Source: Bryobacterales bacterium
Lineage (GTDB): Bacteria; Acidobacteriota; Terriglobia; Bryobacterales; UBA6623
DNA length: 64,000 nt
Assembly (NCBI GenBank): GCA_022826925.1
Contig: JAJDTX010000056.1
Span: 1-64,000 of the forward strand
Reading direction: 5' to 3'
Positions 33,650-42,376 of this stretch are shown here, one piece after another. A model generated the notes under the pieces. It had not been told where the DNA came from, searched no databases, and worked only from the letters and a program-made list of their open reading frames with translations. The translations under genes and the position numbers were made by a program. Each line of letters begins with the position of its first letter. Position 1 is the first letter of the stretch.

Positions 33650-34594
33650 ATGATCAAGCCCACGGCGAAGATCTGGTACAACGGCGCTTTCATTGACTGG
33701 GACGATGCAAAAGTCCACGTCCTGACGCACGCGCTGCACTACGGTACCAGCGTGTTCGAGGGCATCCGGTGCTATGACACCAAGAACGGTCCGGCGCTCT
33801 TCCGGCTCGACGAGCACGTGCGGCGGATGTTCGACTCGGCCAAGATCTATCGCATGGATGACCTGGGCTTCTCCCGCGAGGAATTCGCGCAGGCCTGCAA
33901 GGATGTGACGCAGGTCAACGGCCTCTCCTCTTGCTACATTCGCCCGGTTGTTTTTCGCGGTTTCGGGGATGTGGGCGTGCGCTCGCTCAACAATCCGATC
34001 GAGTGCTACATCGCCTGCTGGGAATGGGGCCGCTACCTCGGCGCCGAGGCTCTCGAGCAGGGCGTGGACGTGTGCGTCTCCTCGTGGACGCGGATCGCGC
34101 CCAACACGCTGCCGGCCATCGCCAAGGTAGCCGCCAACTACATGAACTCCCAGCTGATCCTGATGGAGGCCAACCAGCACGGCTATACCGAGGGCATTGC
34201 TCTCGACACCGCCGGGTACGTTTCTGAAGGAAGCGGGGAGAACATCTTCCTGATCCGCGACGGCGTGATCTACACGCCGCCGCTGGGCACCTCCGTGCTG
34301 CCGGGCATCACGCGCGATTCGATCATCCAAATCGCCAGCGATCTCAACTACCCGCTGCAAGAGCAGGCAATCCCGCGGGAGTGGCTGTATATCGCCGACG
34401 AGCTGTTTTTCACCGGCACGGCGGCCGAGGTGACCCCTATTCGCTCAGTGGACAGGATCAAGGTCGCCACAGGGCGGCGCGGGCCGATCACCGAACACAT
34501 CCAGTCCGAATTCCTGGCCATCACGGCGGGCACCAAGGAAGACCGCTACAGCTGGCTCAGCATCCTGGACGCGCGCAGCTCGGCCGCAGCCTAG
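33650..34594 (+). CDS. ilvE: Branched-chain amino acid aminotransferase
   Basis: This 314-aa fold-type IV PLP enzyme catalyses the final transamination in Leu, Ile and Val synthesis, using glutamate. Visible signatures are HALHYGTSVFEGIRCYDT near residue 27, the lysine region LPAIAKVAANYMNSQL (Schiff-base Lys), GIALDTAGYVSEGSGENIFLI, and GTSVLPGITRDSII. Length and motifs fit the IlvE class that includes the E. coli enzyme. A D-amino-acid or aminodeoxychorismate lyase role is less likely. The next gene starts 13 nt downstream, so they may share a transcript. Confidence 0.95.
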   Translation: MIKPTAKIWYNGAFIDWDDAKVHVLTHALHYGTSVFEGIRCYDTKNGPALFRLDEHVRRMFDSAKIYRMDDLGFSREEFAQACKDVTQVNGLSSCYIRPVVFRGFGDVGVRSLNNPIECYIACWEWGRYLGAEALEQGVDVCVSSWTRIAPNTLPAIAKVAANYMNSQLILMEANQHGYTEGIALDTAGYVSEGSGENIFLIRDGVIYTPPLGTSVLPGITRDSIIQIASDLNYPLQEQAIPREWLYIADELFFTGTAAEVTPIRSVDRIKVATGRRGPITEHIQSEFLAITAGTKEDRYSWLSILDARSSAAA

Positions 34595-34607
34595 ATCGGG
34601 GTCGCGC

Positions 34608-35567
34608 TTGCCTGACGAACCGCGCGACAGCCCGTCCGGGCCGGACGGGGCTGGCCCTTACCGCAGCGCTGACCGCCATCTTGGCGTGACCCTGCGACCC
34701 AGCGGCAGCATCGCACCGCTCCGCACAGGGCCGGAGCAATGGATCGAAGAGGGCTTGCCGGAGCGGCCGCCGAACCTTGTACAGCCCAAGCAGCGGATAT
34801 TCCTCAGCTTGAGCCTGTTCCTGCTGACGGTCGCAACTACCAGCTACTTCGTTTCGCCGACATACTCGGCGTGCGTGCTGGCGATACTTACGGCGCACGA
34901 GTTCGGACACTACCTGGCTGCCCGGCACTACCGCGTGCCGGCTACGCTGCCTTACTTCCTGCCGGCACCCTTCTTGCTCGGCACGATGGGCGCAGTCATC
35001 CGCATGTCTCCGTTCATCCCCAATCGCAAGGCGCTGTTCGATATTTCGGCGGCTGGGCCCCTCGCCGGCGTGGTACTCGCAATCCCGATCTCGTGGGTTG
35101 GCGTGACGCTCTCCTCGCGTCAGCCGATCGATGACTCGTTGGGCTTGGTGCTTGGGGAGCCGCTATTGTTCCAGTTCTTCGAGTGGGCTTGGTTCGGAAG
35201 CGCCGAAGAGGGCCTGACGCTCGTCCTGCACGACGTCGCCTTCGCGGGATGGGTCGGGCTCTTCATCACCGCGCTGAATCTGATACCTGTCGGGCAGCTC
35301 GACGGCGGCCACATCTGCTATGCGGTGTTCGCAAAGCGCAGCTTCAGGGTCGCGATTGCCTCCTTCTTGGCGCTCCTAGCGATCAGCATTGCGACCCGGG
35401 CTTCCTATGCGCTGTTGCTGGTCCTGTTGTTCGTCACGGGCATCCGGCACATGCCCACCATGGACGATTCGGCGCCGATCGGTCGCGGCAGGCAGCGCAT
35501 CGCCGCGCTGCTGCTGGTCGTCTTTGCGCTGTGCTTCGTGCCGGTGCCGATGAGCTTCGGCCAATAG
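34608..35567 (+). CDS. Site-2 protease family (M50) membrane metalloprotease
   Basis: This 319-aa protein starts with TTG, is about six-pass and has the zinc-binding HEFGH in ILTAHEFGHYLAARHY (near residue 100) and the second-site motif LNLIPVGQLDGGHICYA, the M50 equivalent of NPDG. An 80-residue cytoplasmic N-terminus precedes the first helix, and there is no PDZ domain, so it is closer to the S2P/EGY1-like group than to RseP. These proteases cleave transmembrane segments of anti-sigma factors or signal peptides. No sigma/anti-sigma pair is nearby, so the substrate is unknown. Confidence 0.9.
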   Translation: MPDEPRDSPSGPDGAGPYRSADRHLGVTLRPSGSIAPLRTGPEQWIEEGLPERPPNLVQPKQRIFLSLSLFLLTVATTSYFVSPTYSACVLAILTAHEFGHYLAARHYRVPATLPYFLPAPFLLGTMGAVIRMSPFIPNRKALFDISAAGPLAGVVLAIPISWVGVTLSSRQPIDDSLGLVLGEPLLFQFFEWAWFGSAEEGLTLVLHDVAFAGWVGLFITALNLIPVGQLDGGHICYAVFAKRSFRVAIASFLALLAISIATRASYALLLVLLFVTGIRHMPTMDDSAPIGRGRQRIAALLLVVFALCFVPVPMSFGQ

Positions 35568-35577
35568 CAACCCCAGA

Positions 35578-36555
35578 CTAGGCGATCTTGACGATTGCCT
35601 TGCCGCGCACCTTGCGGTTGGCAAGATCCCGGATGCCTTGCGGCACCGCTTCCAGCGGATAGGTCGCCCCCACCGGGGGATCGATCTTGCCCGCTAGGAA
35701 CATATCGCAGAGCTGGTCGTGCAGCGACTTCATGTAGCCGGGGTGCTCGTCGCAGTGCCGCCCCCAGAACACACCGACGAGCGACATGTTCTTCAGCAGG
35801 GCACGGTTGGCGGCCAGCGATGGAATGCGCCCGCTGGCAAAGCCGATCACCAACAGCCGCCCGTCGGGGGCGACGACCTTGGTGGACAGGTCGAACACGT
35901 CCCCTCCGACCGGATCGTAGATCACGTCGACGCCGAACTTGCCCGCGATCTGCTTCACCTGGTCGACCCAGCCGTCATCGCGGTATCCCAAGGCGTGTTC
36001 CGCGCCGTGCTGCCTGCAGAACTCAAGCTTCTCGTCGCTGCCCGCCGTGGCAATGATCCGCGCTCCCATCGCGACACCGAGCTGGATCGCCGCAACGCCT
36101 ACGCCGCTGGCGCCGGCGTGTACCAAGAGCCATTCGCCGGGCTGCAGCTTGGCGCGGTAGTCAAGGGCGAACAGAGAAGTCTGGAAAACCACCGGCATGG
36201 CCGCCGCCTGCTCGAATGGCATGCTGTCAGGGATCGGGTACGCACGCGATTCGTCGACGATCGTGCATTCTGCGAAGCCGCCGCCGCGGGGCAGGGAAAG
36301 TACGCGATCGCCGACCTTGACCAGCTCGACACCATCGCCGACGGCGTCGACGATGCCGGACACTTCGGCGCCGATCGTGAACGGAAACGCCGGCCTGGAC
36401 TGGTACTTGCCCTGGCACTGGAGCAGGTCGAAGAAGTTGAATCCGCAAGCGTGATTGCGAATGCGGACCTTCCCAGCTGGCGGGATCGGCGTATCAACTT
36501 CCGCCAGAACCATCTCTTCCGGCTCGCCGTAGTGCGTGACCTGCCACACCCTCAT
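35578..36555 (-). CDS. NADPH:quinone reductase-like zinc-independent alcohol dehydrogenase family protein
   Basis: This 325-aa medium-chain dehydrogenase/reductase has GroES-like N-terminal sequence (VRIRNHACGFNFFDLLQCQGKY) and a Rossmann segment (WLLVHAGASGVGVAAIQLGVAMGARIIATAGS). It lacks the zinc-ligand cysteines of alcohol dehydrogenase, which fits the quinone oxidoreductase (QOR) branch that reduces quinones or enoyl substrates with NADPH. The ATG at 36555 is preferred because MRVWQVTHYGEPEEM is the family start; the frame continues to 36579. It lies 73 bp downstream of clpP in the place where clpX is often found. Confidence 0.93.
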   Translation of the reverse strand: MRVWQVTHYGEPEEMVLAEVDTPIPPAGKVRIRNHACGFNFFDLLQCQGKYQSRPAFPFTIGAEVSGIVDAVGDGVELVKVGDRVLSLPRGGGFAECTIVDESRAYPIPDSMPFEQAAAMPVVFQTSLFALDYRAKLQPGEWLLVHAGASGVGVAAIQLGVAMGARIIATAGSDEKLEFCRQHGAEHALGYRDDGWVDQVKQIAGKFGVDVIYDPVGGDVFDLSTKVVAPDGRLLVIGFASGRIPSLAANRALLKNMSLVGVFWGRHCDEHPGYMKSLHDQLCDMFLAGKIDPPVGATYPLEAVPQGIRDLANRKVRGKAIVKIA

Positions 36556-36628
36556 GCGCTGTAGAGTACCAGAAGACAAAACGGCGTCCGGCAGGGGCCG
36601 AAGTGCAGGTTCCGGACGCGCCTAGCGG

Positions 36629-37237
36629 TTACTTCTTGACGATGATTTGGTCGACCAAGCCGTACTCCTTGGCCTGTTCGGCGTCTAGGATGAAGTCCCG
36701 CTCCACGTCCCGCTCGATCTGCTCGACCTCCTGGCCCGTGTGACTGGCCAGCAACGCATTGAGGCTTTTGCGCATGCGCAGGATTTCTCGTGCGTGGATG
36801 TCGATGTCCGTAGCCTGGCCGGCCAGTCCGGATAGCGAAGGCTGGTGGAGCAGGAAGCGCGAGTTGGGCAAGGCGAAGCGCTTGCCCTTCGCCCCGGCTG
36901 CCATTAAGACCGCCGCCATGGATGCGGCCTGGCCGATGCACACCGTGGTGATGTCGGGCTTGACGAACTGCATCGTGTCGTAAATGGCCATGCCGGCAGT
37001 GATCGATCCGCCGGGAGAATTGATGTAGAGCCAGATGTCGCGTTCGGGGTTCTCGGCCTCCAAGAACAGCAGCTGCGCCGTGATCAGGTTCGCGATAGCG
37101 TCGTCTATCGGATACCCGACGAAGATGATATTGTCCCGCAGCAGGCGCGAGAAGATGTCGTAGGCGCGCTCGCCGCGGCTGGTCTGCTCGACCACCATCG
37201 GGACGAGATTCGCCCTCGGTTCGACAACGTCTGACAT
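36629..37237 (-). CDS. clpP: ATP-dependent Clp protease proteolytic subunit
   Basis: This 202-aa serine protease forms the double heptameric ClpP chamber. The catalytic residues are in clear context: Ser in [16 protein letters not shown], His in [13 protein letters not shown] and Asp in [12 protein letters not shown]. The N-terminal [22 protein letters not shown] is typical and is processed in other ClpPs. It works with ClpX or ClpA unfoldases in the cytoplasm. The gene follows tig by 9 bp, a conserved arrangement, but clpX does not follow. Confidence 0.97.
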   Translation of the reverse strand: MSDVVEPRANLVPMVVEQTSRGERAYDIFSRLLRDNIIFVGYPIDDAIANLITAQLLFLEAENPERDIWLYINSPGGSITAGMAIYDTMQFVKPDITTVCIGQAASMAAVLMAAGAKGKRFALPNSRFLLHQPSLSGLAGQATDIDIHAREILRMRKSLNALLASHTGQEVEQIERDVERDFILDAEQAKEYGLVDQIIVKK

Positions 37238-37246
37238 GAGCGCTCC

Positions 37247-38575
37247 CTACTCGTCCCCGGAAGAGTCTGCGGCTGGATCGGGCTGCTCTTCGGGCCCATC
37301 GGAATCCTGCGGTTCCGGCTCCTCGAACGGTGCCCCGGAGTCGATCACCAGCTCCATCGCCTTGGAACGGCGTCCGCGAGTGTACATCGAGGCCAGAATG
37401 CCCGACTCCTCCATCTTCTGCCTAGCGCGTTCCGGAGTCAGCTGCTCCGATTCCGCAAATCGGTTCACAAACTCTTGAATCTCTTGCTGGCTGAGGTCGA
37501 TATCTTCAACGTCCGCGATGCGGTCGAGCACTTGCTCGGCGCACACGGCCATCGCCTCTTGCGCGACCGTGAGCGGCGTCAGGCTCGGCTGCTCGGGGTT
37601 GCCCTCGCGGGCCTCCATCCTTTCGGCAATGCGTTGGAGCCGCTCTCGCAAGTGCTGCCTCGGCACGTCGATCTGATGCGAAGTGGCGAGCTTGTTCATC
37701 ACCTCGTATTCGGTGGCCGCGCGCGCTTCGAGCTCGGCGCGCGACTCAAGCTCCTTGCGGACCGCTCCCTTGAGGTCATCCAGAGTTTCGTGGTTCCCGT
37801 TGACATCCTTAGCGAACTCGTCGTCAAGCTCCGGAAGGTCCACTTCGAGGATCGAATGCACGGTGGCCTTGCACTCGACGGTCTTGCCGGCGATGGCGGG
37901 GTCCGGGTAGTCGTCAGGGCACTTGCAGGAAATCTCGGTCTCCGCACCAGGCTCGAGTCCCGGGAGCTCGCGGGTGAACGGCAGGCCGCCGGGGCTTTGC
38001 TCGCGGGCGAGATCGCATGTCAGCTCTTGGCCGAAGAACGGCAGCTCTGGCCCATGCTCGCCCGCGTTGAACGTGACGCGCACGACGTCTTTGTCCTCGA
38101 CCGGTCGCGGGTCCAGCGTCCGAACAGATGCGTGATGCTGGCGAAGGCGCTCAAGTTCTTCGCCGACGCGCTCATCTGTGACGGGTGCCGCTGCATGGAC
38201 GACCTTCAGGTCCCTGTACTCCCCAAGCTCGAAGCGGGGAAAGACCTCGTATTCGGCGTCAACCTCGAAGGGACTGCCCTCGACGAACCGAAAGTCGGTG
38301 ATGAACGGACCGGCGGCGAGCTTTTGGTCCATGCCGCCGAGCTTCTTGCTCAGAAATTCAGGCGCCAATCGCTCTGTGAGGACGACTGAGATCTCCTTCT
38401 CGAAGTACCGGTACAGCACGCGCTCCGGCGCCCGGCCCTTGCGAAAACCCGGCACGGTCACTGACCGCTGGGCTCCCTTCACGTAGTCTCTGCGCTCCTT
38501 TTCGACCACGTCCCAAGGGATCTCGACAGTCACACTGCGCGCGCAAGGATCCTTCTGGTCAGCTTCGCTTTCCAA
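37247..38575 (-). CDS. tig: Trigger factor
   Basis: This 442-aa ribosome-associated chaperone and peptidyl-prolyl isomerase starts with the ribosome-binding domain (VPGFRKGRAPERVLYRYF, near residue 42, the G-F-R-x-G-x-x-P signature), then an FKBP-like PPIase domain (about 150-245) and a helical C-terminal domain (250-430). The C-terminus ends in a very acidic, Pro-rich tail (EEPEPQDSDGPEEQPDPAADSS). It binds nascent chains at the exit tunnel. It is the first gene of a tig-clpP operon, divergent from rsmA. Confidence 0.95.
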   Translation of the reverse strand: MESEADQKDPCARSVTVEIPWDVVEKERRDYVKGAQRSVTVPGFRKGRAPERVLYRYFEKEISVVLTERLAPEFLSKKLGGMDQKLAAGPFITDFRFVEGSPFEVDAEYEVFPRFELGEYRDLKVVHAAAPVTDERVGEELERLRQHHASVRTLDPRPVEDKDVVRVTFNAGEHGPELPFFGQELTCDLAREQSPGGLPFTRELPGLEPGAETEISCKCPDDYPDPAIAGKTVECKATVHSILEVDLPELDDEFAKDVNGNHETLDDLKGAVRKELESRAELEARAATEYEVMNKLATSHQIDVPRQHLRERLQRIAERMEAREGNPEQPSLTPLTVAQEAMAVCAEQVLDRIADVEDIDLSQQEIQEFVNRFAESEQLTPERARQKMEESGILASMYTRGRRSKAMELVIDSGAPFEEPEPQDSDGPEEQPDPAADSSGDE

Positions 38576-38688
38576 GACCTACTTCACCTATCGGCGGCGG
38601 CACATAGCAGGCCCCGCGTTTACCCCAGTCTACAGCAGAGCCCGTTGGCGGCTCGGAGAGTCACCGGCGTCTCGGTACACTCGAACCG

Positions 38689-39450
38689 ATGCAAGGAGGG
38701 GCCAAGCTCGGCCAGCACTTCCTCCAAGACGAGGGCGTGCTCGCTCGCATCGCCTCTGCCGGGGTCTCGCTCGGCGACACGGTGGTCGAGATCGGGCCGG
38801 GCAGGGGAGCCCTCACCAAGCACCTGCTTGGAATCGCCCGTCACGTGGTGGCAATAGAACTGGACGCGGGACTCGCCGAAGCGCTGCCGCAACGATGCGG
38901 CGCATCCCAAAGCCTCACCGTCATCACTGCGGACATCCTTCAAGTGAGCTTGCCGGACATCCTGCCGCAGTCATCCCCTGGTCGGTCTGTGGTCGTCGGG
39001 AACCTGCCGTACTACATCACCTCTCCGATCCTCCGCAAGGTGTTGGCAGCGCGGCACGAGTTTCGCTGCGCGACATTCCTGATGCAGGAAGAAGTGGCGG
39101 ACCGAGTGGTGGCAAGCGGCGGCAGCCGTGCATTCGGCTTCCTGAGTTGCCTTTGTCAGTTGCAGAGCAGCCCCGAGAAGCTCTTCCGGGTTCCGCCGGA
39201 TGCGTTCGAACCGCGACCCGCCGTCCACTCTGCCGTCGTGCGCTTCGACGTTGCCGGCGAGCCGCCGCCGGCGGGCCTGCTGGCGTTCTTGAGCGCTTGC
39301 TTCCGGCAGCCCCGCAAGACGCTGAAGAACAATCTGGCCGTGCGCTATCCGCCCGAGCGCCTGAATGCCGATCCGTGCGCCCGAATGCGGGCGCAACAGC
39401 TCTCGCTCGGCAAGCTGCGCGAGATGTGGGAGCGACTCGAAGGCCCCTGA
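38689..39450 (+). CDS. rsmA: 16S rRNA (adenine-N6,N6)-dimethyltransferase
   Basis: This 253-aa KsgA-family enzyme dimethylates two adjacent adenines in the 3' hairpin of 16S rRNA, using SAM. Motifs in order are KLGQHFLQDEGVLARIA, VVEIGPGRGALTKHLL (SAM-binding motif I), VVAIELDAGLAEAL and NLPYYITSPIL (motif IV, N-L-P-Y). The C-terminal helical subdomain (FRQPRKTLKNNLAVRYP) completes it. It is divergent from tig, with about 110 bp between the starts. Confidence 0.96.
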   Translation: MQGGAKLGQHFLQDEGVLARIASAGVSLGDTVVEIGPGRGALTKHLLGIARHVVAIELDAGLAEALPQRCGASQSLTVITADILQVSLPDILPQSSPGRSVVVGNLPYYITSPILRKVLAARHEFRCATFLMQEEVADRVVASGGSRAFGFLSCLCQLQSSPEKLFRVPPDAFEPRPAVHSAVVRFDVAGEPPPAGLLAFLSACFRQPRKTLKNNLAVRYPPERLNADPCARMRAQQLSLGKLREMWERLEGP

Positions 39451-39531
39451 AGGGGTGGTCGGCGCAATTCCCCCCCCGGTTTTGCCTTGCAATCCTGCGC
39501 TGATGTGCTTCAATAAAGTTTCGGTAAAGCG

Positions 39532-40332
39532 ATGTCGGGAATGGTGCGGTCGCGGGCGCTGGCTCTAGGCGTCGTCTTGCTTGCCGCTTCCGGGCAGGCG
39601 CAATTGATCGACCGCACAAAGGAACGCCACGAGATCAACCCAGCGGCCACGGAACTCAGCCCAGAGCGGCGCGGCGACATCTACATGGCCCGCAAGATGT
39701 ATCGAGAGGCCGGCGATACCTACAAAGAGGCGCTGCAGTTCGAACCGGACTCGGCCAAGCTGATCAACAAGCTCGGCATTTCCTACCATCAGCTCCTGAT
39801 GCTCGGCAGCGCGCGGCGGCAATACGAGCGTGCTTGGCGCGTGGACAAGACCTACAGCCAAGCGCTCAACAACCTAGGCACGGTACATCACGCGCAGGGG
39901 AACTACGGCAAGGCCATCCGCGCGTACAAGCGAGCGCTGAAGGTCTCGCCCTATTCGGCCTCGATCCATAGCAACCTCGGCACGTCGTACTTCGCCAAGC
40001 GGAAGTTCAAGCTCGCTTCGGAGTCGTACTTGAAGGCCCTGGGCTTGGACCCGAACGTATTCGACACGAAGGGGACGTTCGGAACGATGCTGCAGGAGCG
40101 CTCGGTGGGCAACACAGGCAAGTACTACTACTTCATGGCCAAAGCCTACGCTGGCGCGCAGATCTGGGACAGGTCGATCCTGTACATCCGTAAGGCACTC
40201 GAGGAAGGTTTCGGCGGGCCTCGCAAGGTGGCGTCCGACCCCGCCTTCAAGGAGATGCATGAGATCCCGGAGTTCCAGAGGATCGCGTTTCCCGAAACCA
40301 TAGCTTCGGCTGGCAATCCGAGCACCCCTTAG
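39532..40332 (+). CDS. Exported TPR-repeat protein
   Basis: This 266-aa protein begins with a signal-like segment (MVRSRALALGVVLLAASGQA after a second Met). About five tetratricopeptide units follow: ARKMYREAGDTYKEALQFEP, INKLGISYHQLLMLGSARRQY, ALNNLGTVHHAQGNYGKAIR, ASIHSNLGTSYFAKRKFKLA. The C-terminal YYYFMAKAYAGAQIWDRSIL segment is a further related unit. TPR proteins scaffold complexes; no partner can be named. It is separated from rsmA by 81 bp containing a run of nine C residues. Confidence 0.88.
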   Translation: MSGMVRSRALALGVVLLAASGQAQLIDRTKERHEINPAATELSPERRGDIYMARKMYREAGDTYKEALQFEPDSAKLINKLGISYHQLLMLGSARRQYERAWRVDKTYSQALNNLGTVHHAQGNYGKAIRAYKRALKVSPYSASIHSNLGTSYFAKRKFKLASESYLKALGLDPNVFDTKGTFGTMLQERSVGNTGKYYYFMAKAYAGAQIWDRSILYIRKALEEGFGGPRKVASDPAFKEMHEIPEFQRIAFPETIASAGNPSTP

Positions 40333-40517
40333 CCACCAGGGGAACAAGTAGCGCTCCGCCCCAACCCGAGGCCTCGCGCTAGGAACGAGGCACATCGCAG
40401 CTGTCCAGCCCGCCACGCCGCGCAGGTGCGGGCGGTGCCGCTCCGGAGGATTGGGGCTCTGGACCTGACGACCGGTTCGCGCGATATCCGGATCACGCTA
40501 CGGGTAAGATAGGACGC

Positions 40518-40673
40518 TTGCAAGATACCTCGCACCCCCGCGAGTCTGAGGCTGCGAGCGCGCCGGCAGACGCTCGCAACTGGAACCGGATCTACGTTCT
40601 CGTGCTGGCCCACCTAGCGTTCTGGATCATGGGCCTGTGGGCCGTCACCCGATTGCTAGGTCTAGCCTCATGA
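40518..40673 (+). CDS. Small single-pass membrane protein upstream of the symporter
   Basis: A TTG at 40518 opens a 51-codon frame: a charged N-terminus (QDTSHPRESEAASAPADARN) followed by one strongly hydrophobic helix (IYVLVLAHLAFWIMGLWAV). Its TGA overlaps the ATG of the sodium symporter (ATGA), suggesting coupled translation. Small one- or two-helix proteins often precede SSS symporters as accessory subunits. AGGA lies four nt before the TTG. The frame is open further upstream, so the start is uncertain. Confidence 0.5.
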   Translation: MQDTSHPRESEAASAPADARNWNRIYVLVLAHLAFWIMGLWAVTRLLGLAS

Positions 40674-42376
40674 GCGCGCTCGACTGGTCGGTCCTAATCG
40701 CCTCCCTGGCGGCGATCCTGATCTTCAGCCTGAGACGCTCGCGCGGCGATCAGTCTGTCCACGCCTACGTCTCCGCCGGCAAACAGATGCGCTGGTGGGT
40801 GATCGGGCTGTCGATCATGGCGACCCAGGCCAGCGCGATCACCTTCATCGGCACGACCAGCCAAGGATACGCCGACGGCATGCGCTTCGTGCAGTTCTAC
40901 TTCGGACTGCCGATTGCGATGGTGCTGATCGCGGCGTTCGCCGCGCCGGCGTTCCATCGCAGCGGGGTGCAGACCGCTTACGAATACCTCGAGCGTCGCT
41001 TCGACGCCAAGACCCGCAGGTTAGCCAGCGGGGTGTTCCTGGTCCAGCGCGGCCTAGGAGTTGGTCTGGCAGTGTACGCCCCGGCGGTTGCGCTGTCGGT
41101 CATCCTGGGCATCCCGGAAGCGCCGACCATCCTGATCACGGTGGTACTGGTCGCGACCTACACCGTGGTAGGCGGCATCCGGGCCGTGATGTGGGCGGAC
41201 GCCGTGCAGATGGGAGTGATGTTCGCCGGCATCGCCGTCGCCTTCTGCTTTGCGTGGACCGGCCTGCCGGAGTCCGTGTCGTTTCGCGACGCGCTGGCAC
41301 TCGCTGGCAGCGTGGGCAAGCTCGAGGCCGTCGACACTTCGTTCGATTGGAACAGCCGCTACACGCTGTGGTCCGGGCTGATAGGAGCCACGTTCTTGTC
41401 CCTGGCCTATTTCGGCACAGATCAGTCTCAGGTCCAGCGCTACCTTACTGCGAAGTCCTTGTATCACAGCCGGATCAGCTTGCTATTCAATGCAATGCTC
41501 AAAGTCCCTCTGCAAGCGTTCATCTTGCTGACCGGCGTCTTGGTTTTCGCCTTCTTCCTGTACGAACCGCCGCCGCTGCTGTTTCACCCGGCTGAGCGAG
41601 CGCGACTCGAACAGACGCACCCGCAGGAACTGCGTCAAGTGGACGCCCGCTTCGAGCAAGCGTTCCAGGAGCGCCGCGGCAGCGCGGACCGTTTCGTCGC
41701 GAGCGGAGGCGCTCCGATTGAGCGCGATGCGTTCGCCGCAGCCAACCAACGCCTTCAGGGCGTCCGCGGCGAGGCGATCACGCTCGCTGAGCAGGAGACC
41801 GGCCCCGGCACCTACAACGACACCAACTATGTCTTCCTCACCTTTGTTCTCGGCTATCTGCCGAAAGGCCTGATCGGCCTGATCATGGCCGGGGTCTTCG
41901 CGGCGGCCATGTCGACCATCTCGTCGGAACTGAACTCCCTCGCGACGTCCACGATCGTGGACCACTACGCCCGCTACGTTCGGCCGCAAGCGGGCGAGCG
42001 TGGTACCCGCCGGGCCCTGCGCTGGGCAACCTTGGGGTGGGCCGCCTACGCAGCGGCTTTCGCCAGTTTCGGGGGCAGGCTGGGCTCGCTGATCGAAGCC
42101 GTCAACTTCGTGGGGTCGCTGTTCTACGGGCCGATGCTGGGTGTCTTCGCCGTTGCCTTCCTGTTCAGGCGCGTCACAGCGAACGGCGCGTTTTGGGGCA
42201 CGGCGTTCGGGCTGATCGCGGTCTGGCTGACCAAGCTCGCGTTTCCGGGCCTGGCATTTCTCTGGCTGAACCCCCTGGGCTGCTTGGCTACCATACTGGC
42301 AGCCTTGTTCATCTCCGCTCCCAGCGGCGGTGCGGGCGTCGCGCGTAGCGACGCGACGCCAGGAGGGAGGATCTAA
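40670..42376 (+). CDS. Sodium:solute symporter family protein (SSS)
   Basis: This 568-aa inner-membrane protein has about 13 hydrophobic segments of the LeuT-fold SSS family. Typical segments are WWVIGLSIMATQASAITFIG (helix 1), YLTAKSLYHSRIS and LIMAGVFAAAMSTISSELNSLAT (the Na-binding helix 8 region). A hydrophilic insert of roughly 75 residues (about 305-380, PAERARLEQTHPQELRQVDA) separates two helices. The start at 40670 is favoured by its overlap with the small upstream ORF. The substrate is probably a sugar or organic acid; the following sulfatase begins at the symporter's last base, which suggests uptake of desulfated sugars. Confidence 0.92.
   Translation: MSALDWSVLIASLAAILIFSLRRSRGDQSVHAYVSAGKQMRWWVIGLSIMATQASAITFIGTTSQGYADGMRFVQFYFGLPIAMVLIAAFAAPAFHRSGVQTAYEYLERRFDAKTRRLASGVFLVQRGLGVGLAVYAPAVALSVILGIPEAPTILITVVLVATYTVVGGIRAVMWADAVQMGVMFAGIAVAFCFAWTGLPESVSFRDALALAGSVGKLEAVDTSFDWNSRYTLWSGLIGATFLSLAYFGTDQSQVQRYLTAKSLYHSRISLLFNAMLKVPLQAFILLTGVLVFAFFLYEPPPLLFHPAERARLEQTHPQELRQVDARFEQAFQERRGSADRFVASGGAPIERDAFAAANQRLQGVRGEAITLAEQETGPGTYNDTNYVFLTFVLGYLPKGLIGLIMAGVFAAAMSTISSELNSLATSTIVDHYARYVRPQAGERGTRRALRWATLGWAAYAAAFASFGGRLGSLIEAVNFVGSLFYGPMLGVFAVAFLFRRVTANGAFWGTAFGLIAVWLTKLAFPGLAFLWLNPLGCLATILAALFISAPSGGAGVARSDATPGGRI

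Noticed and set aside
39465-39480. Run of nine C residues considered as a phase-variation tract
   Set aside because: It lies in the 3' untranslated gap after rsmA, 60 bp before the TPR start, and is not within a coding frame or an obvious promoter spacer.
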